Shown piece after piece: positions 33,692 to 46,698 of a DNA stretch of 64,000 nt. Location of the stretch: contig CM065649.1 of assembly GCA_033220425.1 (NCBI GenBank), positions 4,650,001-4,714,000 on the forward strand, given 5' to 3'. Source of the stretch: Lepraria neglecta (Eukaryota; Ascomycota; Lecanoromycetes; Lecanorales; Stereocaulaceae). The notes under the pieces are model-generated. The model made no database searches and had not been told where the DNA came from. It saw nothing but the letters and a program-made list of their open reading frames with translations. The translations under genes and the position numbers were made by a program. Positions within the stretch are counted from its first letter, which is position 1. Every line of letters begins with the position of its first letter.

Positions 33692-35264
33692 AGCTTCGGA
33701 TCATTGACGCCTATGCTCTAGATTTTCAAATGGAACGAGCTGCACCCACGCCGGTGAAGATTGGCATGCGATCAATGTATGCTCGGGCGTATTAGCGTGA
33801 AGGAAAGGGCACAGTGATGCGACAAGTGTCCGAGTTCTGTCCAGCAATTTCGATGTCTATTCTTTATGTTCGTGTCTGTACACAAAGCGGGAGGAGTTTG
33901 GCGGTTTGTTTGCTTTACTTCTGCGTCCACAACTGCCGGCTGGAAAGGACGAAACATCGCGACCCGCTGTACAGTATTTTGTTTGTGTTTTTTTCGTCCC
34001 TGTTCTCTTTTCCTCGAGTATCCTCAATGGTGCGGTCTGCTTTCACCTGGGAACGGAAGCAAGCGTATAGACCGCGGCGGCAGTCTCGGGTTATATGCAA
34101 GGCATCACTGCGCACCTGGGAGGTACATGTGGACATGGCAAGGCGCGGACTCTGCTATTGTCATGTTCGATACACGTATGATTAGAATAATATCTGCTAT
34201 CTATCCTTATCCAACAGTATGACACTCATCAACCCCAAGTGGTCTTGACGGTCTTGATGCAGGCACATTCCATCTCGTCCAACTCTTCTATAGTATTGCC
34301 TTGACCCTTTCCAAGTCTCCAATCCCCTCCAATATGTAGCCCGACTCTTTCTCCACTGACCTTCATTTCACACCTCGTCAACAAACGACACGGGCGCAAC
34401 CATGAGATTTGTCAATCAACATCGGCATCTGATCCCAAAGACAATCCAAGATGAGAGAGCATTCATACTTTATTCCAAGAAAGACAAAAAAGATTGATTT
34501 CTCAAGCACTTCCAAAATATGCCTTCCCGCTGACCGGAGATATCTCCATCGGAAATACCCCCTAGGAACTGCCCATGCAGCGATCTGCACGAGGCGCATC
34601 ATGACCTGCATTAATGGCACACCCTAAAAGACACGCTAATATCATTAGAGCGATCCAAATACCGGATTTTCAATCGCGCTTGACAGAGCCAGCTGAAGCA
34701 GGGATCCTGGGATCGGATTTTCGAACAAGGGCCGTGGCGAGGATGGTCATGACTCGTGAGTGATGACAAATTATGTGAGGGTGATTGGCAGTTCCCTCTC
34801 TCGGTTTGTCCGATCCGTTCCTTGATTATTGCTGCTCGTGTCCATCTACTGCATCAGGTAATTTGTTGCGTGTGGGTGGTGATTGGCTACGTTTCGGGTC
34901 GTTTTCCAAAGATCGCCCCCTCGGGGGCCAATCCCCTTGCGCGTTGATCTTTGCAAATAATGTTTCTGGAAGCAGACATCAATCTCCGCATCTTCCAAAT
35001 TCTCTTTGAGGATGGCTTAATGGTCCGTTTTTGGGGGCTTTTGGCTTTTTGGGGTTTGGCGATATGGACGGAATGGGATGATTTGGCGGACGCGTGGCTT
35101 CCATTCTTCATTTCACATGTAGCAATATTGCAGCAAAGTATACTGACTGCAGCAAGTTCAATTGTTGGAATAGCTGGAATTTGGAATTATTGGTGCAATT
35201 TTATAGTAATGGATGAATTGACTGATATTCTGCATCTAAGGTTCTACCGAAATGAAAACGCCCA
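33692..35264. other. Convergent intergenic region, about 1.6 kb
   Basis: Between the homeobox gene (+) and the Doa10 gene (-). It is AT-rich around 34950-35230, with low-complexity G/T runs. No gene is recognised. Confidence 0.45.
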
Positions 35265-35289
35265 CAGACTTCCATTGCATGGAAGTCTG
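35265..35289. repeat. Perfect 11-bp inverted repeat with 3-nt loop
   Basis: CAGACTTCCAT-TGC-ATGGAAGTCTG. It lies about 40 bp past the Doa10 stop codon, so it is probably a stable hairpin in that 3' UTR. Confidence 0.7.
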
Positions 35290-35327
35290 CATGCATGCGC
35301 CTAATCTACGAACCGTTGAAGCTGCAC

Positions 35328-38300
35328 TCAAGCACGTGCGGCCAACTCTCTCCTTGATTCTTTCCTCTTCCCCTTGCTAGCCCTCCGCTTGCTCTCCCCG
35401 AAGTTATGCAATCGCTCCCCAATCAAGTAGACCTCGTCTCTCACTCTCTTCCTCCATCCTGTAAACGCCTTCCCAAGTAGTACTAAGAAGCCTGCTGCGC
35501 ATCCTAATGCCAACACACCAGGGTAGCTGTACCGGTATACGCATGACTTGAAGACTTCGTTGTTGGCGCTTTGGGCGTGTAAGATGGTATTGTTGGCTAG
35601 CCATCCTAATCCCAGTGGTACTGTGAGCGCAATACCCATGACAATGGTTGCAGGCAGGATGAACCCTCTTGTCGCGAGTCGCACATCAGGGTTGAACCAG
35701 CCATCGCGGACAATACCACGTAATGCAGCTGCCGGCCTGGAAGGCGCATTGTAGAGGATGAGGCGGGCGGCCATTTTGAGGTAGAGGACGCCGAGGGTCC
35801 AGTCTTGAATGAGATGAATGATGTGGCGTTCTGGTGGGATACCGTCCAGGGCAGTAAACGCAGTGCTGAAGTAGGTGTGCAGTGGAATGATGAGGTAGAA
35901 CTCCATGAGGAGTGAGAGAAGGGCGGGAACGAGAATCCCGAATGCCGCGTAGGTGTAGATGAGACTAAGAAGGCGAACGGAAAGGGTTGCAGACTTGCGG
36001 AGGTAGGACGTGATAGTGGGTGCATGTGGCGTAACGGTTTCGCGGAGGTAGTCGATGATGCGGCTGCGGCAGAAGAAGCCGTAGATACATCCACCGAGGA
36101 TGTAAAGGCCTATCGAAAAGGCGTATATGTCGTTCATGTGGAGGTGGGGGGGTGCTAGGTTTGCAAAGATGAAGCGGCCGAGTATTAGGGGGATTATGGT
36201 TACGCTGACGCCCGTGGTAGCTGCAAAGAGCCAGATGAGGAAGATGAAGACGCTGATACGCAGCCGGAAGAAAGGTGGTATGTAGACTTTGGTGAACATT
36301 TCGTTTTTACTGCCATGTAGACCCTCGTCTGAGTCTTGCTCCCCGTCGACTCGTTGATTGTCCTCGTTCACTTCGAGAAAGGTGTGAGCTCCTTTGGGGA
36401 TGCGGACTTGATCTGATGCAGGTGCGCGTACGTATCTGCCATCTCGAACGAACGAGATTTCTGTATCCTGAGCTTGAGCCTGGGCTTGGTCATCCTCGAC
36501 AACCTCGCCAACCAAAAGCTTCTGTGTATCGGTTTGCAATCCGTTCACGAAAGTCGTCCAGGTGCGACGCAAATGACTGCCCTCTTCGTCCTCCTTTCTC
36601 TCCCCGAAAAGAAAATTCGTCAATCGTAGTGCCCGTGCACATTTGCGAAACCACCAGCTATACATCTTATTAAGTCCTTTGGAGGGCTTGAAGAATTTGA
36701 CGGCAAGTGGCATCAGGACATTATAGAATAGTAAGTCGACCGGAAACTCCAGGACCGGCTCGTTTGATGACCAGTGTATCGGAAGTACGCCGTCGAATGC
36801 ATACGATATACCCCAGACAACGCCACCAAGGCATACGATGACCAGGCCTCCGTAGACCAATGCACTAAATGAAATCTTCCAAAGCTGAGTGGAAACGCTG
36901 CGCTCAAGTACGTCACGAATAGGGTGGAATGTTGGGTCGTCAGGATCACGAATAAAGTCTAGAAGTTGTCAGCTGCCATGTCTTCCTGACTGTTGCGGGA
37001 AACTTACACAAAACGCCTGTGCGTAGGATCTTTCGACACATCGAGACAAAAAGAGCGAAGTGAAACATATAGCAGGTTCCCACGAACCAATGGACGAAGA
37101 TCGAGGTGTTTGGAGAAGACAGGGTGAAGTTGATTCTTGACATCAATGTAGCATTACCAAAGAGCGGTAGCAGTGCCACATCGAGAAGTAGTCCACAGTA
37201 TAAAGGAAAGGCGATCATCTCGATGCTGATGATTAGCACGACCTTGGAGACTCCGCCAGCTTGGTACAATCCATCAGCAATACCACCATCAATCCTCCCA
37301 GCTTTGTTGGTTCCTCTGATCCAAGTACTAAGGTTGAGGTAAATCACCCCTAGAACAGCGAAAAAGAGATAGCCAAAGATTATCGCCAGAGCTCGATCCC
37401 TCGTGTCCCAGTACGCCAATTCGTAGTCAAGTGGCGTGGTACGCTGCGGTATGCTCAGGTTGACACGTAGAGGATTCATGTGCAGGAGCGAGGGCGCCAA
37501 CAGAACGAGAGACCGAGCATGTTCGGTTGCAAAGGTGACCAAAATCTTTGCACGGTCTGCAATGCCGAATGCCAAAAGTGCCAAGCTCTCTGCAATGCCA
37601 GGGCTATCGTATACGAGATTGAAGTAGTGGATATAGTAATCGCCTGTGACATGTAAAAGCCAGGAAGCATAGGTCTCGAGCCAACGTAAGGACTCATGGG
37701 CAATGAGCGAGAATGTGGGAATGTCAGACCCGGCAATATTGTTTCCGGTGGTAATAAAGTCCTTCGCAAGTCTCTCTAGGGCGCTCTCAGCGTATCCCTT
37801 GGCTATGTTGGCCAAGAGCTTGTTCTGACTGATCCTAGCGAGTGGAGTTATCATCCATCCCACGGGAGTGCACAGCAGACTGATCATGGTATCGATCCAG
37901 TAGAATGCGCATCCAACGGTGAAAGTAAAGAAGTCTATGATCATGTCTGCGCTTGATGCCGCCCATCGCAGGGGAAGCTTCAGCAGCAAAGAGACAGGAT
38001 GGGTGAGGATGACCAGGAACGCTTTACCCGAGATGTAGGGTATCCAGACACCGAAGAGGATGGTCAACGAGACGAGCACAGCGCAGAACATGCCGTTTTG
38101 TATCAAACCAGCCAGGGGTCCTTGCATACCGACCAACTCTAGTATTCCTTCTAGGTCCTCGATGTCGTCCACTGCATCAACTTCATTGGGGTCTATTCCT
38201 GCTTGAATGGCCGCTGCGACGACCTCAGGATCTTGTCCAGCCATGCCGCCGTCGTTCGCCGCTGGCCTTGCAAGCTGTCCATGCTCAACTCGTACAAAAG

Positions 38301-40593
38301 GTTCCTCAGCTGCCTCATCATGCACAATTTGCTCGTCATCGCCAGCTGGCTGCTCCGGAGGAGCTGGAGGCAAAGCCACACCGCCCCAGAGCCAGTGCGT
38401 GATGGTCTCAATGAGAGTTCGAGGCTGTTCAGACTTCTCATCAGCCAGGTTATCTTGTGCTTGCGTATTGCTTGGATCAATGTGACTATCACGCGGCTGG
38501 CTTGCTACTGGACTGTTGGAGGAGTTGTCATCGAGCGCAGCAACATCTACGACGGTAGACGACTCCGGGAGGTCGCCTGCGTAGTCAGGGTGGAACGGAT
38601 TGTCGCGAGAGGAATCAGCTAGGATCGTAGGCGTATCGGCGCCAACAGATGGAACATAAGCCACCTCAGATTGTATATCTCTCTCCTCAGGTGCGTTTAG
38701 TTCCGATTCTTGAGCGTTAGAGTCACCAATCGCAATGCCTGAAGGCGTGCTCGGCTGAGAAGTCCCAATCTCGACGTCGATGCTGGATGTTGGGGTGGGG
38801 ACGTAAAAAGCTGTCTCTTCGTTGGGAGTCATCGTACCCTCCATGTTGGCACTGTGTCCAGCTTCAGCCTCTGGGCTGGGGGTCAATGGCTTATCAAGGA
38901 GGACAAACCCTTCGTCATCGCCAGACTGAGAGCGGCGGATATGAATTTGGTCACGATCTTGGTCTACTACAGAGCTAGCATCTGGACCCTTTTTGGGATG
39001 AGCTGTTTCTTGGTGACCTTCCACATGACGTTTATCTTCGAGCTTCCTCATGGCTGCAATTAGTCCTGCTAGCTCGGCGCTGCGACCCTGCTCCTCAATT
39101 ATCCTAATGACCTCCAGAGGCTCGTTCTCGGATTGACTCCACAAATCATTGAACACCTCTGCAGGGGAGCCTTGGACTCCAAGCATTCGATACTGTTCTT
39201 CGATTGTGCGACGGATCTCAGCAGCTCTTGCTAACGTATCTCTATCCGGCATTGCAGGTCTCTGAGATGAGGACGTAGGATCATCTGACGTATCGTTTTG
39301 TGATGATCTTTGCGTACGAGAGTCGGAGGGCCCTAGGTCCAAGTCTCTAGTCTCTGGACCTTGAGTAGCTTCAGCACCCTGGTCAATGCCTGGATCCGAG
39401 GCCTGCCTGTGAAGCCTGGGGCGTCTGTGTCTAGCTCTTGCAATTATTCTTGCCCTTGGTGCCTGTATTTGTACGCCTTCGTTCGCAGGCTCCGCATCTC
39501 CATCGCCTTCAGGGAACTGACGCCTTTGATCAGCAGGCTCTTCAGGTGCGACCACCTCCGCATTTTGTCCTGCTGCAATTGCAACGTTAAGCTCAGCTCC
39601 GCCGTTGAGATTAGGTTGCTGTTGCACAACCCATTCTCTGATAAGGAAAACGAGGATAAATGCAACGACTACCAGAAGTGTGATCAGCTGTCCTTCAAGT
39701 GTGTCAATTACAACGTTGTTGATCATCGTCGATCGTGTTAGGGTTCTTAAGAACTGGAAGTCTGATAGCCAGGATGATGAACGGGGAATGGAGCCCGAGT
39801 GGCTGGTGACATTGGCCACTGTCGTCGTTGACAGAGTTGTGTTTGAAACTCCACCTGTGAAATATTGTAACATTCTTTTTGACAACCTAAGCCCTAGGGG
39901 CTCACTGCTTGTGAGGGTGAAGAGCTGTCTCATTGGTGACAGAAGGCGAGGCAGGTTTTTCGAGATCTGGGAAACGAATGCGGATGCAAAGGCATCTCTG
40001 GACATGGAGAGAGAGTGGTTGGCTGGGCTTGTGCCTGTTGGGGAGAGTTCAGCGGGCAGCTTGGCCATTATCGATTCGTTCTGTAGTCTTCTCTCAGTCC
40101 AGTTGACCCAGCCACCATCTCCAATCCAGAAAAGCCCTCTCCATACAGTCCGCATACACCACGGCAGCCAAGCCGCCCAAACGAATAGGACGAGGTGGAA
40201 GCGTGACCAAGTTATGAAACTCTTCCACGTATGCACGGCAGCTTGGCGGAGGAAGATGGGCAGAGGAACGGTGCTCGGCATATCTTGATGATAGAGCTTT
40301 GTAAACCGGAATGGCGTCTTGCATAACTCGCAATGTTTCTTTTGCGAATGGGATAGCCATTCCATAAGGCAATTCTGATGTACGAACTTGATGCTGCCAC
40401 TGCATTTGCAAGGATAGAATAGCGGTTCATCCTTGGAGCCTTCGCCCCTACATATCCGACATGTGTCCGCCTCTTCTGTATTGTCTTGTTTGCTTTTGAC
40501 ATTCGTATCATATGCTGGATCATTCATGATATCTGGCTGGGTTTCGGGGTGGGCTGTAGACCCGAGGTCTTCATTGGATTCGGCTTGATCCAT
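35328..40593 (-). CDS. SSM4: ER membrane E3 ubiquitin ligase Doa10/Ssm4 (MARCH6 type)
   Basis: Two exons, 40593-37008 and 36958-35328, around a 49-nt intron (phase 1), give 1738 residues. The N-terminus has a RING-CH (RINGv) domain with C4HC3 ligands Cys45, Cys48, Cys62, Cys64, His72, Cys75, Cys88 and Cys91. Two or more helices follow directly. A long hydrophilic segment rich in Glu, Ser and Pro (about 340-850) precedes many membrane helices in the C-terminal half. The splice restores '[23 protein letters not shown]', conserved in Doa10. The enzyme marks misfolded ER and inner-nuclear-membrane proteins for degradation with Ubc6 and Ubc7. Length is somewhat above yeast Doa10 (about 1320), as I recall is usual in filamentous fungi. 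The C-terminal basic tail (RRASKGKRKESRRE) is cytosolic. Confidence 0.95.
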
Positions 40594-41290
40594 AGTGAGG
40601 GTGTCAATGCCTTGTCAGCGAGACGACTGTCCCAGGAAGAGAAGGGCGAGGTGGATGAGAAGTCCTCATCTCAACCTTGTATCAAGTTAGTCTCATGGTT
40701 GTACGAGAACTATGAGGACTTGATCCCTCTGCGGCGACAGGTGTTAGGTGTTAGGTGTTAGGTGTTAGGTGTTAGATTGGGAGGGTGCTGAGTGAGTTGA
40801 AGATATGACGCTCTAGCGCAACGGCTTTAAGGATGCCGAGCGGGCAGGTCTACGCGACCATCAAATTTCACGTCTTGAGTGTTGAGCAGTGACAGGCGTA
40901 TGAATAGTGATGTTTGAGATGAAGTTGCCTGGAGGACTTCTATTGGACTGTAGAGCTTCTGATAGTTGCAGCTAATCGGTTTATGACCTGTGAACATAGC
41001 GTAGGCGCACGCGACAATCACTTGCATCATCGCGATAGCGAAGCAGGATTGTTTTGAGCCTAACCCTATCTTCCCCGTCCTTCTCCACCGCGATTTTACT
41101 TTCCTTCTCCACGTCTTGAACTTTGGTAGTCCCCTTGATCATCGCCTTTCCTCGTTCACAGTCTGTGAGCACAGACGAGTTGACTTCTTCAAAGAAGTCC
41201 TCTGACCCCGGCACGGGTCCAGAGAGCTTGAATCTACAATTTCCTCCCATGCTTTCCAGCATTGCTACAATACAACCCCACAAGCCTATC
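40594..41290. other. Divergent intergenic region, Doa10 (-) and repeat protein (+)
   Basis: About 700 bp. It carries the heptamer tandem repeat listed separately. A 171-codon minus ORF (41496-40981) overlaps exon 1 of the plus gene and has no recognisable content; I treat it as chance. Confidence 0.45.
40740..40774 (+). repeat. Heptamer tandem repeat, about five GTTAGGT units
   Basis: Five consecutive units of the 7-mer GTTAGGT (equivalently TTAGGTG), upstream of the Doa10 start. It resembles but is not the canonical TTAGGG telomere repeat, and is more likely a simple microsatellite in the promoter. Confidence 0.85.
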
Positions 41291-44200
41291 ATGGCTACAG
41301 AAACGAATGGACGACCGATAGACCCAATGATTACAAAGGGTAGACCGAATGGCCATGTTGTGGGAAAGAGAGCCCCAGTGGGGAAGAGGTCAACACCAGG
41401 ATTCGCAGGTAGAAGCTTCAGCTTAATTTCCAGGTCAGTGATGGGCTCCAAGACTCCCTCTTCCATTCCAAATCGTCTGCTAATACATTCTACCACATAG
41501 GCTACTAGTTTGGTACACCGTCATAACCGCGCTTTTCCGCTGCCCCTCATCCTTCACCGACCTTACCGAGGCATCTCCAAAAGTCTGCAAACCGTACCTG
41601 AGTGTAGGATCACACGTAGCACCGTATGTCGAGCCATACTACAATGCCTACGCGGCCCATCACGTGGACAAAGTGCGGCCCTACGCCGAGAAATTCAACC
41701 AACAGATCTATACGCCTTCAGTGAACTACGGGAAGCAAAGCTATGAAAATTATGCAGCCCCAAGAGTTGATGAACTCCGGGGGTTTGGTCAAGAGAAGTG
41801 GGAGAAGACATTGAAGCCTCAGATTAATGCCGCTCAGACACAGGCTAAGAAGCAATACGACTTCAACTTGGCGCCATACGTCAGCAAAGCTTCTGCCGCT
41901 GCTGCACCCTATTACATCTCCAGTCGTGACACCGTGTCTCAGATATACACTGCCCACCTGCTCCCTGCTTTCGAGGCTTCTCGCCCATACGCCGAAAGGA
42001 CCTACGCCTTGGGCCATGAGCTATTCATCGATACGGGTCTGCCATATGCTCAATCCGCCTGGGCATCGACGGCTATCTTCTTCGACCGAACTTTATGGCC
42101 TAAGCTCCGAATTCTATATGGCGAGAACGTGGAGCCTCAACTCGTTAGAATTGGGGAGAGACTTGGTAGATACCGTGACGGAAAGAAGATCAAGGCTGCT
42201 ATGGAAGATGAGACCAGCACGGCCCTAGTATCTTCGGCTTCGTCTAGCCTCTCCTCAGTGGCTGCTTCCGTTGCTCCCGATCAATCGACCACGACTTCGA
42301 CATCCACAACCAGCGCTTCTCCCTCTTTGACGCCTGAACAAGAAGCCGAGCAAACCCGTGAGAAGATCCAGTCGGATCTGAAGAATTGGCAAGAAAAATT
42401 TGCCAAAGCTGCTGATAAGGGGACCGAGGACCTTGAAGAACGCCTCAAAGAAATTACTGGCCGCCAAATTGAGAGCCAGGTTCTCGGAGTAGGGGAAGCT
42501 CTGGTTGTTCAGCTGGAAGAGACTTCAAAGTCTGAGTTGGCAAAGCTCAAGAAGGATATTCTATACCTAGTCATGAAATTCCCTGAAGAGTATGACGACG
42601 ATGACCTCGGCAAGGCTTCCCTTTCGCTGTCCCGATTCACTAGGAATGCCGGCTTGGCTGTCAAGGAGAAAGCTCAGGCATTGCGGTCGTGGAAGGAGAA
42701 GTTTGACGATGAAACTCAATCACTAGTCTCTGCCGCCTCCGAGTCGACTCTAGAGGTCATTGACAACATTCGCGATCTCGGCTTGCAGGAGATTGGCCTA
42801 AGATGGGCTCAGATGGAAGGGGTCACTTACAAGGACTGGTCCAAATATCATGAGGTCAAGAAGACCTTCGATGAATGGCGGTCAAAGGTTGAAGCCGTTG
42901 CGCAAGAACATGAAGGACTACAAAAAGCGAAGGACGCCAGTGAAGAGGTAGAGTCAAGAGGCATGGCTTCCGCAGAAAAAACCGCTAAAGAGCTTGCTCG
43001 GCTGAAGGAAGTCGGGAAATGGAAGATGGAGGCGGGCGATGTCTCAGATGACTTCAGTACAAAGTATATCCCACCGCAAGCAGCTGCAGCTGCCCAGAAG
43101 GTCGTGGAGAAAGCCAGCTCCGCGAGCGAACAAGCGACCGAGCAAGCTTCCGATGCGGCATCCAGTGCCTCGTCAGTAGTCATTGGCACTGAGCCTGGTA
43201 TGGCTGAAAAGGCAACTTCCGAGGTCGCGGAAGCTGCCAGCGTTGCTTCAGAACAAGCAAGTGTCGCCTCAGCAAAGGCCAGTGAGGCTGTGGTCGGCAC
43301 ACCACAGCCAAAATCAGAGAGACTTGTTTCGGCCGCAAAAGAAAAAGCAGAGCAGGTGGCATCTGATGCCAGCAAAGCTATTATCGGTACACCTCCACCG
43401 CTGCACGAGTCTATCGCGTCAGAAGCGTCGGACAGCGCGGCCTCAGCTGTATCAGCGGTCTCTGAAGCAGTGTCGGGATCTTCCACGCCAATAACAGAAA
43501 GCGTTTCAAGCGCCGCGAGCTCTGTCAGTTCGAGTGCGTCCTCCGCCGCAAGCAAGGCGTCCAAAAAGGTCTATGGAGGTGCAATGGCCCAGAAAGTTGG
43601 CGAACGAAAACCAATCCTTGATGATGTCATCAGCGATGATGACGACTCGACGTACTCCGAAACAATGCAGAAAATGGTTGATCAAGCCGGCGACAAGTAT
43701 GCTGATATCACGAACGCGGTCAGTGAAGCTTTGATGAAGGCAACAAGCACGCAAGGAACCGTTGAATCCGCGTCGTCAGTTGCAGACGAACAGTATTCTA
43801 AAGCACTTGCGGCAGCATCTAGCGTTTTGTACGGTGCTCAGCAAGGTACTGCGGAAAGCGTTACCAGTGCTGCTTCTGAGAAGTATGCTCAAGCGGTGTC
43901 GGCGTAAGTCTGATCATTTCCAAATCCAGGAAGACTACTTACTCTTCTTAGGGCTTCTTCTATCCTATTTGGGACACCAGCACCGGCGACCAAGACTGCA
44001 GCCGATGCAGCATCCTCAGCCTACTCTGATGCCGTCAGTCATGCAGCCATCCAGTACGAGCATGCAAAATCGATCGTCTCTGCGCAAATCACTGGCAAAC
44101 CGAAGCCTGTCCACAAAGAAATGTTTGCTTCAGTCGACAACGCCTACTCCGGAGCTCTCGCCGCGGCTAGTGGACATTTACATGACGCTTTGAGTGCAGC

Positions 44201-46019
44201 CTCCACTGCTGTCTATGGCACACCTCAACAACAGGCGGTGTCTGCAGCCGATGCGAAATACTCGGCCGCAATGGCAGCAGCATCATCCCAATTCGACTCC
44301 GCGAAAAGTGCAGTCGGCGCAGCCTCGACGCCTGGCTATGAGAAGTTCATGTCTGAGGCAAGCCAACGCTATTCAAGCTTGATCGGTGCTGCAAGTGAGC
44401 AGCAGGCATCCGCGACAAAGGCTGCCAGTGAAGCTATCTATGGTCCAAGTCAGGGTGTATTTGAGTCGATCTCAGCAATTGCCTCGTCAAGACTTGCAGA
44501 CAGCCTCAGTGCAGCCTCTGCGCACTTGAACAGTGTCAAGACCGCCGTGGGAGCCACACCAACTCCCGTCCATCAGCAATACCTCATGGAGGGCCAGCGC
44601 CGATATTATGAAGCTATTGGTCTCGCTCACGATCGCTACTCCGAGTTTGTTGCAGCTGCCAAGAGTGCTATAGGGAGTACACCAACGCCTGTACATCAGA
44701 GCCTGGCGAGTGCTGCATCGGAATCTATCTTCGGCACCCCAACACCCGCTTACCAGAGCATGTTGAATGCTGCCCAAGCACAATACAGTCATGCGGTGGC
44801 TCAAGCGTCAGAAAAGCTTCAGTCCGTGATGGGTTCAGCCAGTTCAGCAGTAGGGAAGGAAAGCAAGTCCCCAGCTCAGAAGGTCCTAGATTCGGCGTCT
44901 TCTCAATACAGCTCAGCGCTATCAGTGGCATCAGCATCGTTATTTTCAGTCTCCGCTGCTGCTAGCACGGCGGCCTATGGTACCTCAATGGGTAAGGTCG
45001 AGTCAATCGCGTCAGTAGCCTCCGAGAAGGCTGCTTCGATCTCATCTGCCGCAAGCACCGGTGTCGTTGGTTCTGAAACACCATGGAGCGAATCCGTAGC
45101 CAGTCAAGTTTCTACCAACTGGGAAGCTTTGGTCTCCAAGGCCAGCGAACAGGTCTATGGCGCCCCTACGCCTTTCTCTTCGTCAGTCCTCTCACAAGCA
45201 GGTGCATACGCTTCCCAGGCCACCGATGCCGCCGTAGTCCAGTTCGAGGCTGTCCAAGGTCTCTTCTCCGAACTCATCCGCGGCAGAGAACCAGACTTTA
45301 CGGAAAGCGTTATGAACAAGCTTAGTTCCGCCTACAACACTGGACCCCATGCCAGTGCCGCCGCCTCCGCATCGAGCTATGCAAGCGACGCCTACGCCTC
45401 CGCTTCATCAGCCGTCTCTGCTGTGTTCACACCTCCTGCCACTCTTGAAGCTATTATTGCCGCAGCAAATGAACAAGTGAACGCCGCCGTGGAGGCTGCC
45501 AGCAGCCAATACTACGGGTCCAGCAAAGGCACATACGAAAAGGCAACATCCGCAGCTTCTAGTGCGGCTTCTTCCGTCTCATCTCGTGCTAGCGAAGCTG
45601 TGTACGGCACACAACCAAGCTTTGTTGATTCTGCGCAGGCTAGCCTCAGTGCCGTCGCCGCTTCAGCTCAAGATGCCATCTCCGCCGCACTCTACGGTAC
45701 TACAGCAACTGGAGCTACTGCCAGCGTGACCAGCGTGGCTTCTGACGTATACGCTTCCGTATCGTCTGCCGTGGCAGAGAATGCTGCTGCTGCGAGCTCG
45801 GCCATGGACGCTGCCCAATCGAAGATCAAGGAAGCAGTATATGGGCCGGAGAAGGGTGCAATGGAAAGCGCACAAAGCAGACTCTTAGCTGCTGTGGAGA
45901 GTGCAAAGGCCAGATTAGCCGAATTTGGGGCTGACACACAGGAGGCGGTAGAGGATATGGTCAGCAGTGTGAGCAATGTTGCTGCTAAAGCTACGGACAA
46001 GGTTAAGGACGAGTTGTGA
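41291..46019 (+). CDS. Giant Ala/Ser-rich repeat protein with one N-terminal membrane segment, function unknown
   Basis: Exons 41291-41433, 41501-43903 and 43952-46019 (introns 67 and 48 nt) give 1537 residues. A basic N-terminus leads into one hydrophobic stretch, 'LLVWYTVITALF' (about 50-61). Next comes a Tyr/Pro-punctuated helical part (about 70-250: 'APYVEPYYNAYAA', 'VRPYAEKF', 'SRPYAERTY') reminiscent of apolipoprotein-like repeats, then a Ser/Thr linker (about 285-325) and a charged coiled-coil region (about 325-560). From about 580 to the end there are roughly 20 units of an Ala/Ser amphipathic helix closed by V/I-Y/F-G-T-P-type turns (VYGTP, IFGTP, AVGATPTP). I know similar unnamed proteins in ascomycetes but no tested function. 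The ATG could also be at 41249, adding 14 residues. Confidence 0.85.
43100..45880 (+). repeat. Protein-level tandem repeats (about 20 units of some 35-45 residues)
   Basis: Recurring segments such as VVIGTEPG, AVVGTPQP, AIIGTPPP, VLYGAQQG, ILFGTPAP, AVYGTPQQ, AIYGPSQG, SIFGTPTP, QVYGAPTP, AVYGTQPS and AVYGPEKG, each followed by an Ala/Ser-rich helix. Copies are diverged at DNA level, so the array is old or under selection for composition, not a recent microsatellite. Confidence 0.8.
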
Positions 46020-46698
46020 GGACCATTGGAGGAATGGTGCAAAGGATGGAATAGGGCATGGTCAGTAGAGAGGTGAAAAGTGGAGGGAGACGAGTTGCAC
46101 GAGGGCATGAAATTCATCTTCTGTCTCTTTCAGCTCTCCAAAATTTGGGCGGCATCCTCTCGTTACTAGTGGAAGGTGTTGCTTGCGTACATAGAGGTAT
46201 TCCTTTCTCTGTTACGGTTTTGGCGATATTCCCCTTGGTTCGTTGAGTTAGCGCAAATATGTGAGCTGTACATTATTAGTTAGTAGGCGGTAATCGACTG
46301 ATGACTAAAGATACTATATCAAGTTCCACAAATAGTTCAAATTGTCTCTAAGTCGTAGTCCATAACGCCTAGATCTCAAGAATTTCCCGTTTGAATCATT
46401 TATAAGATCTCGCTTCTCTATCTATACTCACTCATTCCCTTGTCATCTGCTCTTTGGCTCTATGACTGCATCCCCGGTCAAACCCCATCGATCTCTTGGG
46501 AGTCTTCTCTGAGCTCGTTCCATCGGTCCCCGGCACCCAGACCGATTGTCGGCAAGGCTGTCCCACTAGGAACGTGACCACTCCTTCCTTTCCTACTATT
46601 GCATCTCTACAAGCCTGAGTTCTTGCAAGTCGCATAGCAAAAGGGCGACCGGATTCACAACCAATAGCTCTTTACTCATCATAATCCATCATCCTCTT
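46020..46698. other. Convergent intergenic region
   Basis: About 680 bp between the repeat-protein gene (+) and TRS20 (-). Nothing is recognised. Confidence 0.5.

Noticed and set aside
40981-41496. 171-codon minus ORF with hydrophobic stretch
   Set aside because: It is antisense to exon 1 and the intron of the large repeat-protein gene, whose splice and phase are well supported.
42848-43564. 238-codon antisense ORF rich in Ala/Ser/Leu
   Set aside because: A mirror of the Ala/Ser repeat codons of the plus-strand gene; such repeats often leave the opposite strand open.
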